A stretch of 64,000 nucleotides of DNA from positions 33,570,911 through 33,634,910 of the forward strand of contig NC_052046.1 in assembly GCF_015832195.1 (NCBI RefSeq). The letters are read 5' to 3'. The translations under genes were made by a program, and so were the position numbers. This DNA is from Motacilla alba alba. Its lineage: Eukaryota > Chordata > Aves > Passeriformes > Motacillidae. The notes beneath the pieces were generated by a model that did not search any database, was not told where the DNA came from, and saw only the letters and a list, made by a program, of their open reading frames with translations. This document shows, piece after piece, positions 22,963-35,430 of the stretch. The first letter of the stretch is position 1. Every line of letters starts with the position of its first letter.

Positions 22963-25900
22963 TTTTTGATATTTTTTGCAATTCCTGTGTTTTCCTTTCA
23001 TCTGAGCACATCTTACAGGTCAGAATGATTTTCTAGAGCTCTGCTCAGGGAAAAGGATTCTTTTTCATGTTAGTCATGACTGGAAATCTCACAAACAACT
23101 GATTTTGTTTGCTACTATTTTTTTTTCTTCTATATTTCCTATCTCCCATTGTATCTTGCTTTGTAACTGAAATATACTTTATTTTTAAGGAACATTGAAA
23201 TTTGTGATGCATTTTCCTCTGACAGGCTGTAATCTATTTCTTGCTGAAAATTCCTTTACCAAAATGAGTTGTTATTATTTTGCTACTTTCCTCTCATAAA
23301 AATGACTATGATTACAGTAAACAGTGCTAAGTACTCATACTAACAATCTGCTTTCAAGTGCTAAAATTCCTTTGAAAAGTACAATAAACATAATGTCTAT
23401 CTTTGTTTTTCAGGCTTGGATTCTGTGAAAGTGTTTTTAGAGCAAAACATCTCATCCATTTTTGTGGGCAGGTTATCAGGCTTAGTATTACCCTCTGAGC
23501 TATTTTGTGATTTTTCTAGCATTGGGATTGACCTGACAAAGTAAATAAGGACATGGATGTGTGGATGTAGTGTGATCACTTCTGCCACATACGAAGCGTA
23601 AATATCAGCATTTTAACTCATCATAGCTATGCCACATATCAATACATTTTTTTTCAGCAAACTATGTAACAGCTGGTAAAAGAAATGAAGATTCTATAAA
23701 AGTGTGTGATTTTGGAAGTGTAATGAAATAAAAGAGGTAATTTCAGCTTGGGTCTATTTAGAGTGCAGGAAGGTTCTTTTTAGGAAAGAATGTTTTTGAA
23801 GTTTTAAAAATTGCCTAGTCATTTGACAAAAATCAACTGGTTTATGTAATGATTGAGAATGGAACTTTGTATACAGAAAGACCGGAAAAGAATATAACTA
23901 CTGTTGAATTACTGAGGAGAAAAAAGGTGACTTCACTGAAATGTGTTGGGTGACATTGTTCTAAACTATAAAATTCGGTTCCTACTTAATCAGTAGAAAA
24001 AGTCTGAGAAACATTTTGCATTTTTTTTATCTTCTACCCTAAACCCCCTAATGACTGCGGAAAAATTTAAATTTTGACTGAAATATAATTGAACATTGAA
24101 GTGTGAGTGTGACTCCATAATAATGAAATAATCTAACCAAAATAAGATCTGATACTGGTGTAATGACAGCCAAGACAGATGAATTTGTTGTAATAACTCC
24201 TGCAGATATTAGGGAACTGTGACAACTTGATGTAAACACTGAAGGGCCAAGAAGGTGATGACACCTGTAAAGACTACTTCTGTCATATGAAAGAGGGACA
24301 GAAAAGAAGCAACAATTGTCCCAAATATAAACTATGTATGAATCCAAATAAATTGAATCATGAATATTTTGGAGGTGAATGTAATGAGTGGAACTGGCAG
24401 CATGGAACTCTATGTGGCAGCAAAGCCATGTATAGTCCTGCTGGCCAGTTATAGAGCTTTTCAGTGCTGTAGTAGTGCATTCTGAAGAACCTGCAATATT
24501 CTGAATCTAGTAGCAGTAGTTTAACTGTAAAAAAAGTCCTTTTGTTAGACAAGACCCATGACAGTTGGAAAAAGGGACTCATTCTTAAGTTCATGGTCAC
24601 GAAAGTTTTTTCTAGTGTGCTGTAGTGACTGAAATGGGATATATTTAGCATAACAAGAGTGGAAACAGCAAGATCCTCTAGCAAAATGACAGTAGTGGAC
24701 ATTGTAGGAGTGTGTGAGCCTCTAAACTGTCATTTCTGCTTGGTGGGTGAAAGTGAGCAAAAGCCTTACAAAATACACTTAAAATTCAATTTAACATGTT
24801 TTCTGTGAAGGCTGACTAAAGTTAGCACCAGAAACTTACTACTGATCAGAAACGTGCTATATTCATGTGGCTCTGAGTATACAAGTTTCATCTGAGTTAT
24901 TCATGCCAATTAAACTGATGAACTAGCACCTAGTTGTATTTATGAAAGAATCCTTTTAGAGAAACTTGACAGTAATATATATTAAGTCAGTTCTACCTCA
25001 ACTAAAACAGCTGACTATTTTTTCTAGGAAAAATGTTTGCATGTGAGAGATTTTCAAGATTGTGTTCATTGTTTTCAGTTGTCATTTTCCTCTGTGTTTT
25101 GGCTAGTGTTTTTTCCTTTTCCTTAGTTAGAAGCAGTATAGAATGTGCTTATTATTTCAAATTATTCAATTTATTTCAATTAATGGGTCAACTTCCAGCA
25201 CTCTTTTTTAAATTGTTTGCTACTATTGTTTGTGATGTCCTCCTGTGGGTTTAAACTGCATAATATGAAGCATGGTATACCTGACTTTTAGTGTTTGAAA
25301 ACCAGAGTTCTGTAAATAATGCAGTCAGTACATGTGAAACATCTGTATTAAATAGCTATTTGCAGAAGTCAAGCTCGGAGTTTGACTTCATTAAACTGCA
25401 AATGGCTTGCAATAAAGTTATTGATCATCTTTTGCAGGGTCTTAAGATTCTGCAGATGAGATTGAATCCTTAAATGTGCTTTAAGAGACATCTGTTTATG
25501 CTAGCATTTTGCCAATTGATAGTAGGAAACAATACTGGAAGAACATGTAAATTCATTGGCTGTGAGTGTAGCATTAGTACTTCAGGAGCATAAAGTTTCA
25601 CCAAGAACTAGAAAGCTAAAAATTATGACCCTCTGTATCCCACTTCCTGGATTTCTTTGTTGCTCTGCTCCTCATTCTTTTGGTATTTCACTCATTATTA
25701 CTGAACCAAGAGAAATTATAATTTCTTCACCATTGCTAGTTTCCATTTTTTTTTTTGTAAATAAGATGTGTCTGAGAGAATGGAGACACTGCTGTCATGT
25801 TTGTTTTTGTTCAAAGAGAACGGTCTGCAGGCCACATATTTGTGAAGTAATTCCTCTGGCTAAATGGATGCCACTCATACGGCATGCTGATAGGGCAGTG

Positions 25901-26315
25901 AGAGACACTGTCCTCTTACCTGCTTTTCAACATCAGAGTGACTCCACCTCTTGAAATGTAACTTCTGGTGAGGATGCAGAATGGGAAGGTCTCAAGAAGC
26001 TCAGAGGAATGGGAAATATAATTGAAAATTCAGAGTTTTAAGTGGCTTCTCTTTTGAAATGCATGCCTCTCTACTAAATACTCATTTGATAAAGTACATA
26101 ATCAGGCTTAAAAGACAACAATGAATTAAGATATACAATTTGATATTCTCAAACACTATGGGTGTGCAGGCCAAAGGAAGATCCATACTAAACTTCTTCT
26201 GACCAAGAATTGATCTCACACCTAAAAAATAGAAAAGAGGTCATCAGATTCATGGTGAACGTAGAATTGGGATCCATGGAAAGTTCTCCATGAAGTACAG
26301 TGACAGAGCCAGCCA
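22963..26315. other. Unique non-coding DNA, nothing recognised
   Basis: AT-rich sequence between a CR1 and a SINE. Open frames reach 114 codons (minus, 24358-24702) and 132 codons (plus, 25556-25954), but neither has a family signature, a compositional shift or convincing splice context. I see no repeats longer than short homopolymers. Confidence 0.6.
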
Positions 26316-26457
26316 CTAGCATTAGCTCAAGTAATTAGAGCATGGGCTATCAATGCCAAGGTTGTGAGTTCAGTCTCTGTGTGGGCTATATACACTCAAG
26401 AGATGGACTTGAGGATCTTTGTGGGTCCCTTCCAACTTGGAATATTCTATGAATCTG
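26316..26457 (+). mobile_element. tRNA-Ile-derived SINE with CR1-like tail, TguSINE1 type
   Basis: The head at about 26316-26388 aligns with a tRNA-Ile: TTAGCTCA and TTAGAGCATG give the D-arm and A box, CCAAGGTTGTG the anticodon-stem/variable region, and GAGTTCAGTCTC a mutated B box (normally GGTTCGATCC). The tail at about 26400-26457 reads GATGGACTTGAGGATCTTTG, GGGTCCCTTCCAACTTGG and ATTCTATGAATCT, the CR1 3' end with its octamer. A tRNA-Ile head joined to a CR1 tail is the architecture of TguSINE1, known from songbirds and mobilised in trans by CR1. The B-box damage implies it is no longer transcribed by RNA polymerase III. It is full length within a few bases. Confidence 0.88.
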
Positions 26458-28325
26458 CCTTGGGAATTTATTCAAGTATTATGTGAACCCTACATAAAAT
26501 TCATAATTTTTTAAATAAAGACAATTTTAAAAATATTTTTTCTTTTACCATTTTTCTTTTAACTCACTCTAAGTTCAATGCATTTACTTTTGGTAAGCAT
26601 CCTCACCCATCAGAATGTAGTAAATTTTAATTATGCTGATTGGAAAGCTCCATGATTGAAATGAGAGTTTTTTAGTTGGTAGATCCTGTCCCTCCTATGG
26701 AGATAAAATCATTTAGCAGAACAAGTTAATTGAAATAAATTTCCTATATTTACTTCTACAGACAACATCTTTCACTTTGGACTTTCTTTAAAATTTTTTT
26801 TCAAAGATCATGTAGACTTTCTGTTTGCACCAGCCATGGAAATGTTGAGGAGACACCATAATACATCAAATATCTCTTTAAAATAGAAAATATCTTAATT
26901 TGTAAACTTTTTTTATTACGGAGATCCTAGACCATCATAGAATAAGTGGTGAGTAGCTTCTTTTCTTGAAACCTCCTATTTATTAGCTTATTGAAAGAGT
27001 GGTCCACTGTTTAGATGACTGGAAGCTTGCCTGATCTCAATCAGTCTCCTCATTTATTCAAAAACATTTCCATAAAGACATCTTCCATACTTTAGAAACA
27101 GCCTCTAGTCATTATACTTTGTTATGTATATTTTCTAAACTACTGGAAATCTTGTCATTAATGGCTGCCAAGGACAGACAGGTTACTTATTCCATTTGTT
27201 TGATGATATTAATTCTATCTCTTGTAATATGAGTAGTACTCAGTTTGTCTTTTACCAAGTGTTATTCGATTTGATATAATTTCTTTTTCCTCTTATAATT
27301 TCAAACATATTGAATGCTTTTATTTAATTCTGGTTACATGCATGGGATTCTGGTTATACGAGCTGGATCTTGTCTGTGTGCTGAGTTATTTGGGGTAGAT
27401 AAAATGAGGTAAAAAGCAAACTTGTTCTGTCACTACAGACAAAGGTCTACAGTGACAAATAGTCTAGAGGAGTAATAAAGAAGAGAAAAAGCAAAAACCT
27501 CCTAATTTCTATAAAAGAGAGAAAATAATCAGCATCTGAGAGGGAATAGATGCTAATTATAATGGATTTTAAAAAAGAGGAAAAATTAGTTCATCAAAAT
27601 GGTAAAAAACCCACTACACGTTATGAAGTGATAATGACTGTTACTATTCACAAGGTTATTAAATTCACTAATGTTATTTCCAGTGGTACAACAGATACAT
27701 CCATATGTGTTCATGGGTGCAAATTCTCTTTCCAGAAGTGAGACTGTGTTTGCTATAATGTAGCTCTTGCTTCCAGGCCTGCAGTTGGAACCTCACAGTT
27801 TACTTTCTCCAGGGGTTAGGTACTTTTCTGTGGAGGATGAGACTCCAGTTGTTTTGCTTTTCCCTGGGGCCTGACTGAAGAGGTTGGAGTTTTTTGTGAC
27901 AGAAAGTACCAAAGAGCAACCAATCTGTTTCCCTTCATAAATCTCAAAGGTTATTTACTCCAGTGCTTTAAAAAAAAGATTCTTAATTGCATCAAATGTG
28001 TAAGAAGTTTAATTAACATGTGTTTGTTTGCTCTAATTATTCTGATCTTGATTTTATTGTGCTGTAATTTGCATTTGTTGATTCAGGGCAATTTTCCCCT
28101 CCAACTAGCTTTCTTGGGCCATAGACACTTGGGGGTCTCTTTTCCTTTGTATATATGTTCTTTCTGCATGCAGTGTCTGATTTTGCTTGGGAAATTGTTC
28201 TCAAAAAGCACTTTGGGGATATCTGCAGCTTTGAGACTGTTCAGGTCAAATATGACCAGAGGCCCTGTCGTGTCCTGTTAGAAAATATTTTAAAGGGTAG
28301 GGAATGTAACCATAAAATGTCCTAT
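26458..28325. other. Unique non-coding DNA, nothing recognised
   Basis: AT-rich, short open frames only, with scattered A and T runs. No retroposon, gene or structured repeat seen. Confidence 0.6.
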
Positions 28326-28768
28326 CATCATAGAATCATGGAATGACTTTGGTTGGGATAGACATTAAAGATCATCCTGTTCCATCTGTCTTGTCAAGGG
28401 CAGGGACACATTTCACTAGATCAGGTTGCTCAAAGCTCCATACAGCTTGGCCTTGAATAGCCTCTGGGGATAGGGCCTTCACAACCTCTCTGGGCAACCT
28501 GTTCCAGTGCCTCACCACCACTACAGCAAGGAATTAATTTTAAATATCTAATCTCAGCCTTCTGTCTTTAATTTTAAAGCCATTCCTCCTTGTCCTGTAG
28601 ACATGCCCTTGAAAGAAGTCTCAATTTTTCTTGTAGGCTCCCTTCAGCTACTAGAATGGTGCAATTAGTTCATTCCGGACCCTTCTGAACCATCCCAATT
28701 CTCATAGCCTTTCAACAAACAACATGTGCTCCATTCCCTCTGTCAACTTGGTGGCCCTCACTGCCCTT
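28326..28768 (-). mobile_element. CR1 LINE 3' fragment, minus strand, about 440 bases
   Basis: Starts with the reverse complement of the CR1 terminal octamers (ATCATAGAATCATGGAATGA). The GGTTGGGA, AAAGATCATC and GGGCAGGGACAC segments of the 3' untranslated region follow. The reverse complements of the region encoding QRLPREVVE, RNKFLL and the LKG-Y segment come next, and it breaks off at GTGGCCCTCACTGCCC. It keeps a proper 3' end and is 5' truncated, as expected for target-primed insertion. The 3' untranslated type (GGGCAGGGACAC and GGTTGCTCAAAGC) differs from the 22119-22962 copy, so it is a different CR1 subfamily, related to the 32511-32812 copy. Confidence 0.95.
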
Positions 28769-31700
28769 AACCTCACAAAGTGTAGCTGCATGAAGGGAAT
28801 GAAAAGAATAATCTTTGCAGCACTAACTTGTCCCTTGTGAAGCACGGAAGACAAATATTTAAACTACCAGGACTTTCTACCTGATATGTTACTTGGTCTT
28901 TTTTTTTTTTTAGAATCTTACTTCTCTAGTTGAGGTGTTTTTGGATGTTCTTTCAGCTTTTAAAAGGGAGGGTTATTAGCAATTTTCTTATAGTAGGTCA
29001 TGAATCAATCCTTTCCTTCTTTTCAGCTTATATCTTAATTAAACATTTGTTTAGAAGAAATTTTCTTGGTCCCTTAATGATTGAATGAAGTCAGATAGGA
29101 AGTTAAAGTTGCTAACGCCTTTCTGTCAATTGCCTCAATTAGTCATTTGCTCGTATTGAACTACACTGAAATTGTTTCCTTTGGTCTTTAATACCTGCTT
29201 GTACTTTACACTCCTGTGAGCCTTAAAAATTTGTGTCATTTTGATAGTGAGGATTCAATGGGGGAAAGGTAACAGCTACAAATCTAATGAGCACCTAGAC
29301 AATGAACCAAAGCATCAGTGCTTGTGTAATAGGTGTCTGTATTTCTAAAGGGCTGAAAACAATCACTGAGAGTATACTGAAGCCAAATTTATTTTGACAG
29401 TGGTGGTTAGAAATTTTCATAGGTTAGAAGTTTTCAGATAACCTTTATCCAGTAGCAAGTTGTGAATAGCCTTCCAAATTTGTAATGCAGGCATGATGTA
29501 ATTTCTGGCATAATGTCATGATGATACATCAATGTTAGATCTTCCCATCATTTCAGAATACTTTTCAGTGTTTCCAGTTCTGGGTAAATGCCTGAAGAGC
29601 TGGATTGTGTTCTAAAAGTAATGGCAGGCAGATACGTCTGGAAAAGCAAAGCTGTTGAACTGCTGCTTTCTAGTGAGCCTCTTAAAGCTATTAGTAATTA
29701 CAACAAAAAGCATTATGTTGATTCTTCCCTGACAAGGTGACAAGCCTTTCAAAATTGCTCTCTGACAAAATGAAATAAATGCATACTAAAATATATCGCT
29801 TGTGTCATAGTTGTGTTTAAAACTAAAGTGAGGAAAAATATGGGAATTTGTTAAACCGAGTAATGCAATTGGAAAACCAGAAAATCCATCACATATATAA
29901 AGAAGGTTGCATTCTCCATACTTTAAAAATACACTGGCTGTTGTCCTAGGATGTTTAGGAACACATTATTTCATTTACAAGGACACATTTTTTCTCTAAA
30001 CATAGAAGCATATCTTACTTTGTGGATAAGGAGAGATTATTTAGGTGAGAGTGCCAGGATTTCTTTCTTTGTGTTGGAGAATGTACATTTGCACAAATGG
30101 ATATTGTTCTTTCTGAAGAAAGCATATGAAATTGCTGGATGAGGGATGATAATCTGTTTAATTTATTTTGTGAGAATGTAGCATACTTGCTGTCTAACCT
30201 TATTGGCATTCTTGCTTCCACTCACAGGATATAGCTCCGGAAAGGGATTAAGAGAGAGACAAAGCTTTAATTTTTTGAGAAAGTGCTCATTCTGATTTTT
30301 ACATTGGAAAGCAGAGATAAGCAGTACAATCAATTTGTAGGGGTGCTTGTGAGTGAATGTGAGCAGCATATCTATGTGCATATGTTTGATAACTGAAATC
30401 TTTAGGAACAGTGCGTCAGGAGAGATGGATGTGACAGAATGAGGAGCTCCTGATAGGAATGCATCATAAACTCACAGAAAGGACTGTCATTTTAACTATG
30501 TATACAGCATCTCCAGATTGTAGACCACACAACTGGGATTTGTACATGTATTTGTTTAAATATAGAACAAAATAGGGTGGCCTAGAGAAAATGTGATCAA
30601 TGACCAGCCTCTGTAACCTGTATGGCTTTCCCATATTTTAAGCAACAAAACAGCTATTGAAATCTGGGCATGCAAAGCATGTAGTTGGTTCAGTAATGTC
30701 AGCATAGTGTAATTAACATGGGGTGGTATAATTTATAAGGAATGTTCTATGCAGCTTAACACCAACACAGGAAGAAGGGAAGGAGTGAAAGAATTGTTCA
30801 TCTGCAAAATCAAAGTGTCTCTCCTTCTGATGTAAACATTTTATTTTCAGATGCTCATTACATTTTTGTCACTAAAGGCCTCTGTCATTACGAGTTAATA
30901 CAGTGGCAAGCAAGAGTGAGTCATGAAGATGACCTCTGTCCTTTTGCCTCCATATTAATCTGAAAGGGAAAGTCTCAGCAGACTGTTTTTACTGTACATA
31001 ATTAAGCAATTCTGAATGCTCAGTGAAACTTGAATGGTATGGCATAAAGACTGGTAATATGACAGTTAATGAGATGAGACTTAAACTTATTCAGCCTTTA
31101 TGATAATAGGTGAAAGCTTTTGCCTTCAGATTGAGGGCAGGCATATCCTGAAATATTCATTAAAAAAGCTAAAAACAAAAGCAAGGGCACTGTTCTATGT
31201 GTCTTTGTTTTATGACTCTCTCCAAGAAAGAAGAAACAAAATGAAATTATTTTTTAAATTATACTTATTAAACATCTGTAACAAACTGTGATATTTACAT
31301 TCATGGTGGAGAAATCTAAAGAAGGAAACATTCAAGAAACTGCTAACAATACAGGGGGTGATCTATGTTACTATGTTATCTTTCTTTAGAGCCCAAAGTA
31401 TTCAGGCTGGCTGAAGCTACATAATTAATTTCACTCCCTGTCTCTTATAAGGAGACAGTTGCTTTGGAAAGACCTTTTTGTTTTTTTTTCTCTGCTGTAT
31501 TTCCACATTCATATACTAAATAGTTTAGCTTTGTGTAAGCCTTCTAGTTGTCATTGGTGATTCTTGTGTGTTTGCAGCATGATGCTCTTTGCAGCCATGT
31601 ATGATACACACTTGGGGAGGGAGCTTTCCGATGAATCATCCAACTTAGCTGATATTGATTAAATATATTACCTAAATTTACCTAGGTTAATGCTGGCAAG

Positions 31701-32510
31701 CAAAAATTGATTGTGTATTAAAAAAAAACCAAAACAAACCAGAACAAATAAACAAACAAAGCCGACAGACAAGATATTGTGAATGACTTTCTGAATGCTT
31801 ATTCCTATATTATTAATACTGGAAACCTAACAGGTACCTAGGGTTAGCTAGCTTTGGCTGCGATCACAGAATTCCAGACATTTTCCCAGAGAACAGTGGC
31901 CATGTTCACATCTAAAAATGTAACCAAGGTCAGAGCCCTAAGCTTTAACCGAGTGAGCCTACTGAGACAGTGCTGTTGTGTTCAAATTAGAGCTGTGTTC
32001 TTAGACTGAAGGAGGAGGCAGCTGGGTTATATTCTTTTCCACATTGCTCTATTCCCCTGGTGCCTCAAACTAACCCCTTTGATTTTTCTCTTAACCTATT
32101 ATACTTCATGAGCATTTACACTTTCTCTTCCACAGTTTTGCTAGTCCTGCTCCAGCTGGGCAGATTCTAAAATGCTGCATGGTGATTGTGCAACCCCAAG
32201 GTTGTGGCCTAACTGCTGAAAAATGTTGTGGTTAAGGACATAAACCCAGACTTGGTCTCAGGTGTACATTCACCACCAGTGTACTGTATTGTTCAGTTAA
32301 TCAGAGTCCTCAAATTCAGAGGAATTTTTGATGTCTTGCCCAAGGTTGGAGCACATGAGCTTACTGTCCCTGCATTTTTAGTTTTTTATTTTTTTAAGAA
32401 GAAATAAATGAAAGCCAACCTATTTCAAGTGTTTTAATCTCTAGAGAGACACTGGTTAATAGGTGATTTATGAATTACATAGAGACTGCTCTCGGATGCA
32501 GTCATCTTGT
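28769..32510. other. Unique non-coding DNA
   Basis: No gene or retroposon recognised. It contains T12 near 28900 and an A-rich tract with AAAC units at 31720-31760. The stretch at about 30820-31060 has a mixed, low-repeat texture that could be conserved non-coding sequence, but this is only an impression. Confidence 0.55.
31720..31760. repeat. A-rich low-complexity tract (AAAC units)
   Basis: A9 followed by CCAAAAC, AAACC and AAAC units. It resembles a decayed poly-A, but there is no recognisable retroposon body upstream. Confidence 0.7.
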
Positions 32511-32812
32511 GATCATGTAGTGGCAGGACAGAGGGAAATGGCTTCAAACGGAAACTGAAAATGAATAGCTTTAGGTTAGATATTAAGAAGAAGTTGTTTA
32601 CTGTGAGAGTGGTGAACATGAGAGCGGTGAACAGGTTGCCCAGGGAAGCTGCGGATGCCCTCTTCCTGGAGGTATTCAAGGCCAGGTTGGATGGGCTTAA
32701 GCAACCTTTTCTAGTGGCAGGTGCCCCTGCCCATGGCAGTGGGCTTGGAACAAAATGGTCTTTAAGGTCTTTTCTAACCCAAGATGTTCTATGTTTCTAT
32801 GATTTTATGATC
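32511..32812 (+). mobile_element. CR1 LINE 3' end, plus strand, about 300 bases
   Basis: Begins in the ORF2 tail: AGTGGCAGGACAGAGGGAAA, then TTAGATATTAAGAAGAAGTT encoding LDIKKK. It continues with GTTGCCCAGGGAAGC (the RLPREA segment), EVFKARLDGLKQPF and the 3' untranslated region GCCCCTGCCCATGGCAG. The terminal repeats TTCTATGTTTCTATGATTTT follow. It is 5' truncated, has an intact 3' end and is of the same 3' type as 28326-28768. The frame from 32561 stays open across the ORF2 tail, which suggests a moderately young copy. Confidence 0.95.
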
Positions 32813-33599
32813 AGGGATTCATACAAAACTCTTTTTGTCAATTTTTGGAATGGAAACTCTGGCACACTGAGATTTTTTTCTGCTCCATATTTTTCTTAAA
32901 TTGAATGGTACTTTTGCAAAAACACCAGGAGCACATGTGCCTAAGAATAACTTTTTTTGACTTTCAGAATTGTGTCAGTCTAGAGTTTTGTTTTGCATTC
33001 AAATTTGTGACAAAAATATTTGTTTTGTTTCACAAAAATGAAATGAAAATATAGCAAATGAATGACACGTATAAAACGTCTGTAAGTCTCATGATTCTTC
33101 TGTAGCAGAGGGGTGTAGTTCAGAGTGAGAGCACTCTGAGGCATCAGGCTTCGCACCAGGAAAGTGGAACTGGAAGCAAAGCTCCTGATGATAACCACTC
33201 AAGTCTTGCCTGGGAAAGGCACTAGGGGTGTTACAGTATTTGTTTTTCACTGACACTTGGTGTATACGTCAGGAGAGAAAAATGCTCCTTCCTGTTGAAT
33301 TATTTTTTTCTCCCTTGATTATTATAAATGCTGCAAACAGCAAGTAAATTTGTGGAGGAGGGGAACTGAGAACATTTTGTAGCTCTTGAAAGGTTAATTG
33401 CCCTATTTATAGACCTAACTGCAGAGGGAAAAATCTCTCAGTATGACCCAGCAAGGTCAGTGTGGTAATAGGAACCTAAATGGAGCTCTGACCAGTCATG
33501 AATTATTGTCTGTGATACTGGGAATGCTGACAGTTCAATCACAGCACTGTTTCAATAGAGAACTCCATATATTTAAAGTGCTGATACTGTTTTCCCTCT

Positions 33600-34340
33600 A
33601 AATGACAGGCTTGACAGATGGGCCGAAAGCACTGCAGACATTTGAACAAGGAAATAGAGAGGGAGCCTGCTGGAAGCAAGGCTTCACGCAGCCAGCCGCG
33701 GATGATGAATAGAGTGTGATTGTGTCTGACAGGTAGTAATATAACTATTCATTCACCACAGAACACCTGGAGCACACTATATTAAATGGTACAAGATGGA
33801 GGGATTCTGTGACAGGAATGGGAAGTGTGAATCCCATGCTGAGTTTAGGTACAGCAATATAAAAGGTCAGGGGTCATGCAATATAAACTCCCTGAGAAAA
33901 AGATGTAATTAAATCATTTGCTTACTAAAGTCTTTCTAATGTTTTGCTAACATGTTGCCAGGATCATTACTTCAGCATGTCTGTGCAGCTAAGAGGAAAA
34001 TAGCAAATGGTGCTTGCTGACTACTATGCTCCTGCTCTGTGTTCATAGGCTTGCTAATCCAAGTGCCATCATTATTGCACAAAGCTGCATTGCAGCGGGG
34101 GGATGGTGAGGGGCAGAAATGCCTAATTGTGGCCACAGTCCTAGACGCTGTATGCTGTGTTTTGTCTTATATTTTGAAACTTGTAGTTGACTTTATTTTA
34201 GGGCATTTGGGGCCAAAAATCTACCGTGTTCAGCGCGCACACGGAGAATTAAAAGTTACTGCACTTGTGGATAATGTGGAGCTGTGTAATGCTGGAGCTG
34301 AAAGAAGCTGCCATTTTCACCCTGCTATGACAGATTTGTA
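33600..34340. other. Possible conserved non-coding element (unverified)
   Basis: This block has balanced composition, few homopolymers and isolated CpGs in a low-CpG neighbourhood (GCCGCGG near 33698, CAGCGCGCACACGG near 34232). It also contains short transcription-factor-like words such as TCTGACAGGTAG near 33726. The plus frame at 34039-34341 is open for 100 codons but resembles no protein. The texture fits ancient regulatory sequence in a gene desert. Only a cross-species alignment can tell. Confidence 0.25.
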
Positions 34341-35360
34341 ATTCAAAGCCAGAGACACTTCATTTCGCAAATATTTGTTTTGTTCTATTTCTGTACTGAG
34401 AAGCAGATCAGGCTTAAAGTCCAGAATTGTTCTTTGTATATAGAAAATGAGGACATGAGATTAGGTCCAATGTTAGTATGAGCTGGAACAGATCTGCAAA
34501 GAGTTGACTTATGTTACTGAATATCTTCCACAGAGGAGCTACTGAAAACCTTTCAAACACTTAACGTTTCTTGGAGTAAACCCAAGATAACTAGAGACCC
34601 TTTGGAAGATTTCAGTGAGCACTTTGGTGTGAGAATATGTGCTACCAATAAATAAATAACATCCAAAAAGAAATCTTGATAGCAGTAATATGCAAATGGA
34701 TATTTTTACCACAGTTCATGTCTTGCTAGGCAGGAGTGTTAACCAATTTGTTTCTGTATACTTGTCACTGATAACTCTTAAGATATGATGACAAAGTGCA
34801 GTGTCCTTTTGAAAATACAGACAGCTAAAGCACTGGGTGTCCATGTCAGGGGTTTACTCCTGCAAGCACAGGTGACAGAACAGGAAAAAAAGACAAACAA
34901 GCAGGCAGATTTAAATTTTACTTACTTATTTATTGTTTCTTTACAGGGAGTAAAGCACACTGTGTAATTAGAAATGTTACTGTATTATGTGTGTAATTGC
35001 ACTCCTTTGACCTTACATTATTGACAAATGTTGAATAGAAGGTTTAAATTAAAAATGTATTACTTTTGTCAAAATTCAATGTATAGAGAAGGTGCTGATA
35101 ATTTTTCATAAATTCAAAAGCATCAAAAAGGTAAGCTACCTAAAAGCACTCTGTTTTTTTGCTATTTGAAACATCTACTTTTATGTTGGGAACTTGAGAG
35201 ATGTAATCTAATTTTATGCCTCACAATCTGTCCATTATTTGACATTATACAGATAAATTATTTCACATTAAAATGTGTTTTCAAAGCATCAGAATCTCTA
35301 GTATGAATGATTTATTTCCTGATTTTATTTTCTTTCATTTTATAATTGTAAGTAGTATTT

Positions 35361-35430
35361 AATACTGGTTTGGGATAAAACCAGTATTTACTGGTTTGGG
35401 ATAAAACCAGTCTATTGTGCCATAGACTGG
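35361..35430. repeat. Cluster of three hairpins with a tandemly duplicated palindromic unit
   Basis: Hairpin 1: AATACTGGTTT (35361-35371), loop GGGATA, exact complement to 35388. Hairpin 2 at 35390-35411 repeats the same ACTGGTTT-GGGATA-AAACCAGT unit, giving a 23-base direct repeat at a 26-base period. Hairpin 3: CCAGTCTAT (35407-35415), loop TGTGCC, complement ending at 35430, overlapping the second by five bases. All arms are perfect. Confidence 0.92.

Noticed and set aside
22205..23011. Several overlapping open frames of about 60-134 codons on both strands
   Set aside because: All lie in or mostly within the minus-strand CR1 at 22119-22962. The plus-strand ones are antisense shadows of ORF2.
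25556..25954. Plus-strand open frame of 132 codons
   Set aside because: No recognisable domain, no composition change and no splice context. Not supported as coding.
26316..26388. Functional tRNA-Ile gene
   Set aside because: The B box is mutated, the acceptor stem does not pair well and a CR1 tail follows directly, so it is a SINE head and not a tRNA gene.
34039..34341. 100-codon open frame as a protein gene
   Set aside because: No family similarity. The interval looks more like conserved non-coding sequence, and the frame has no splice or promoter context.
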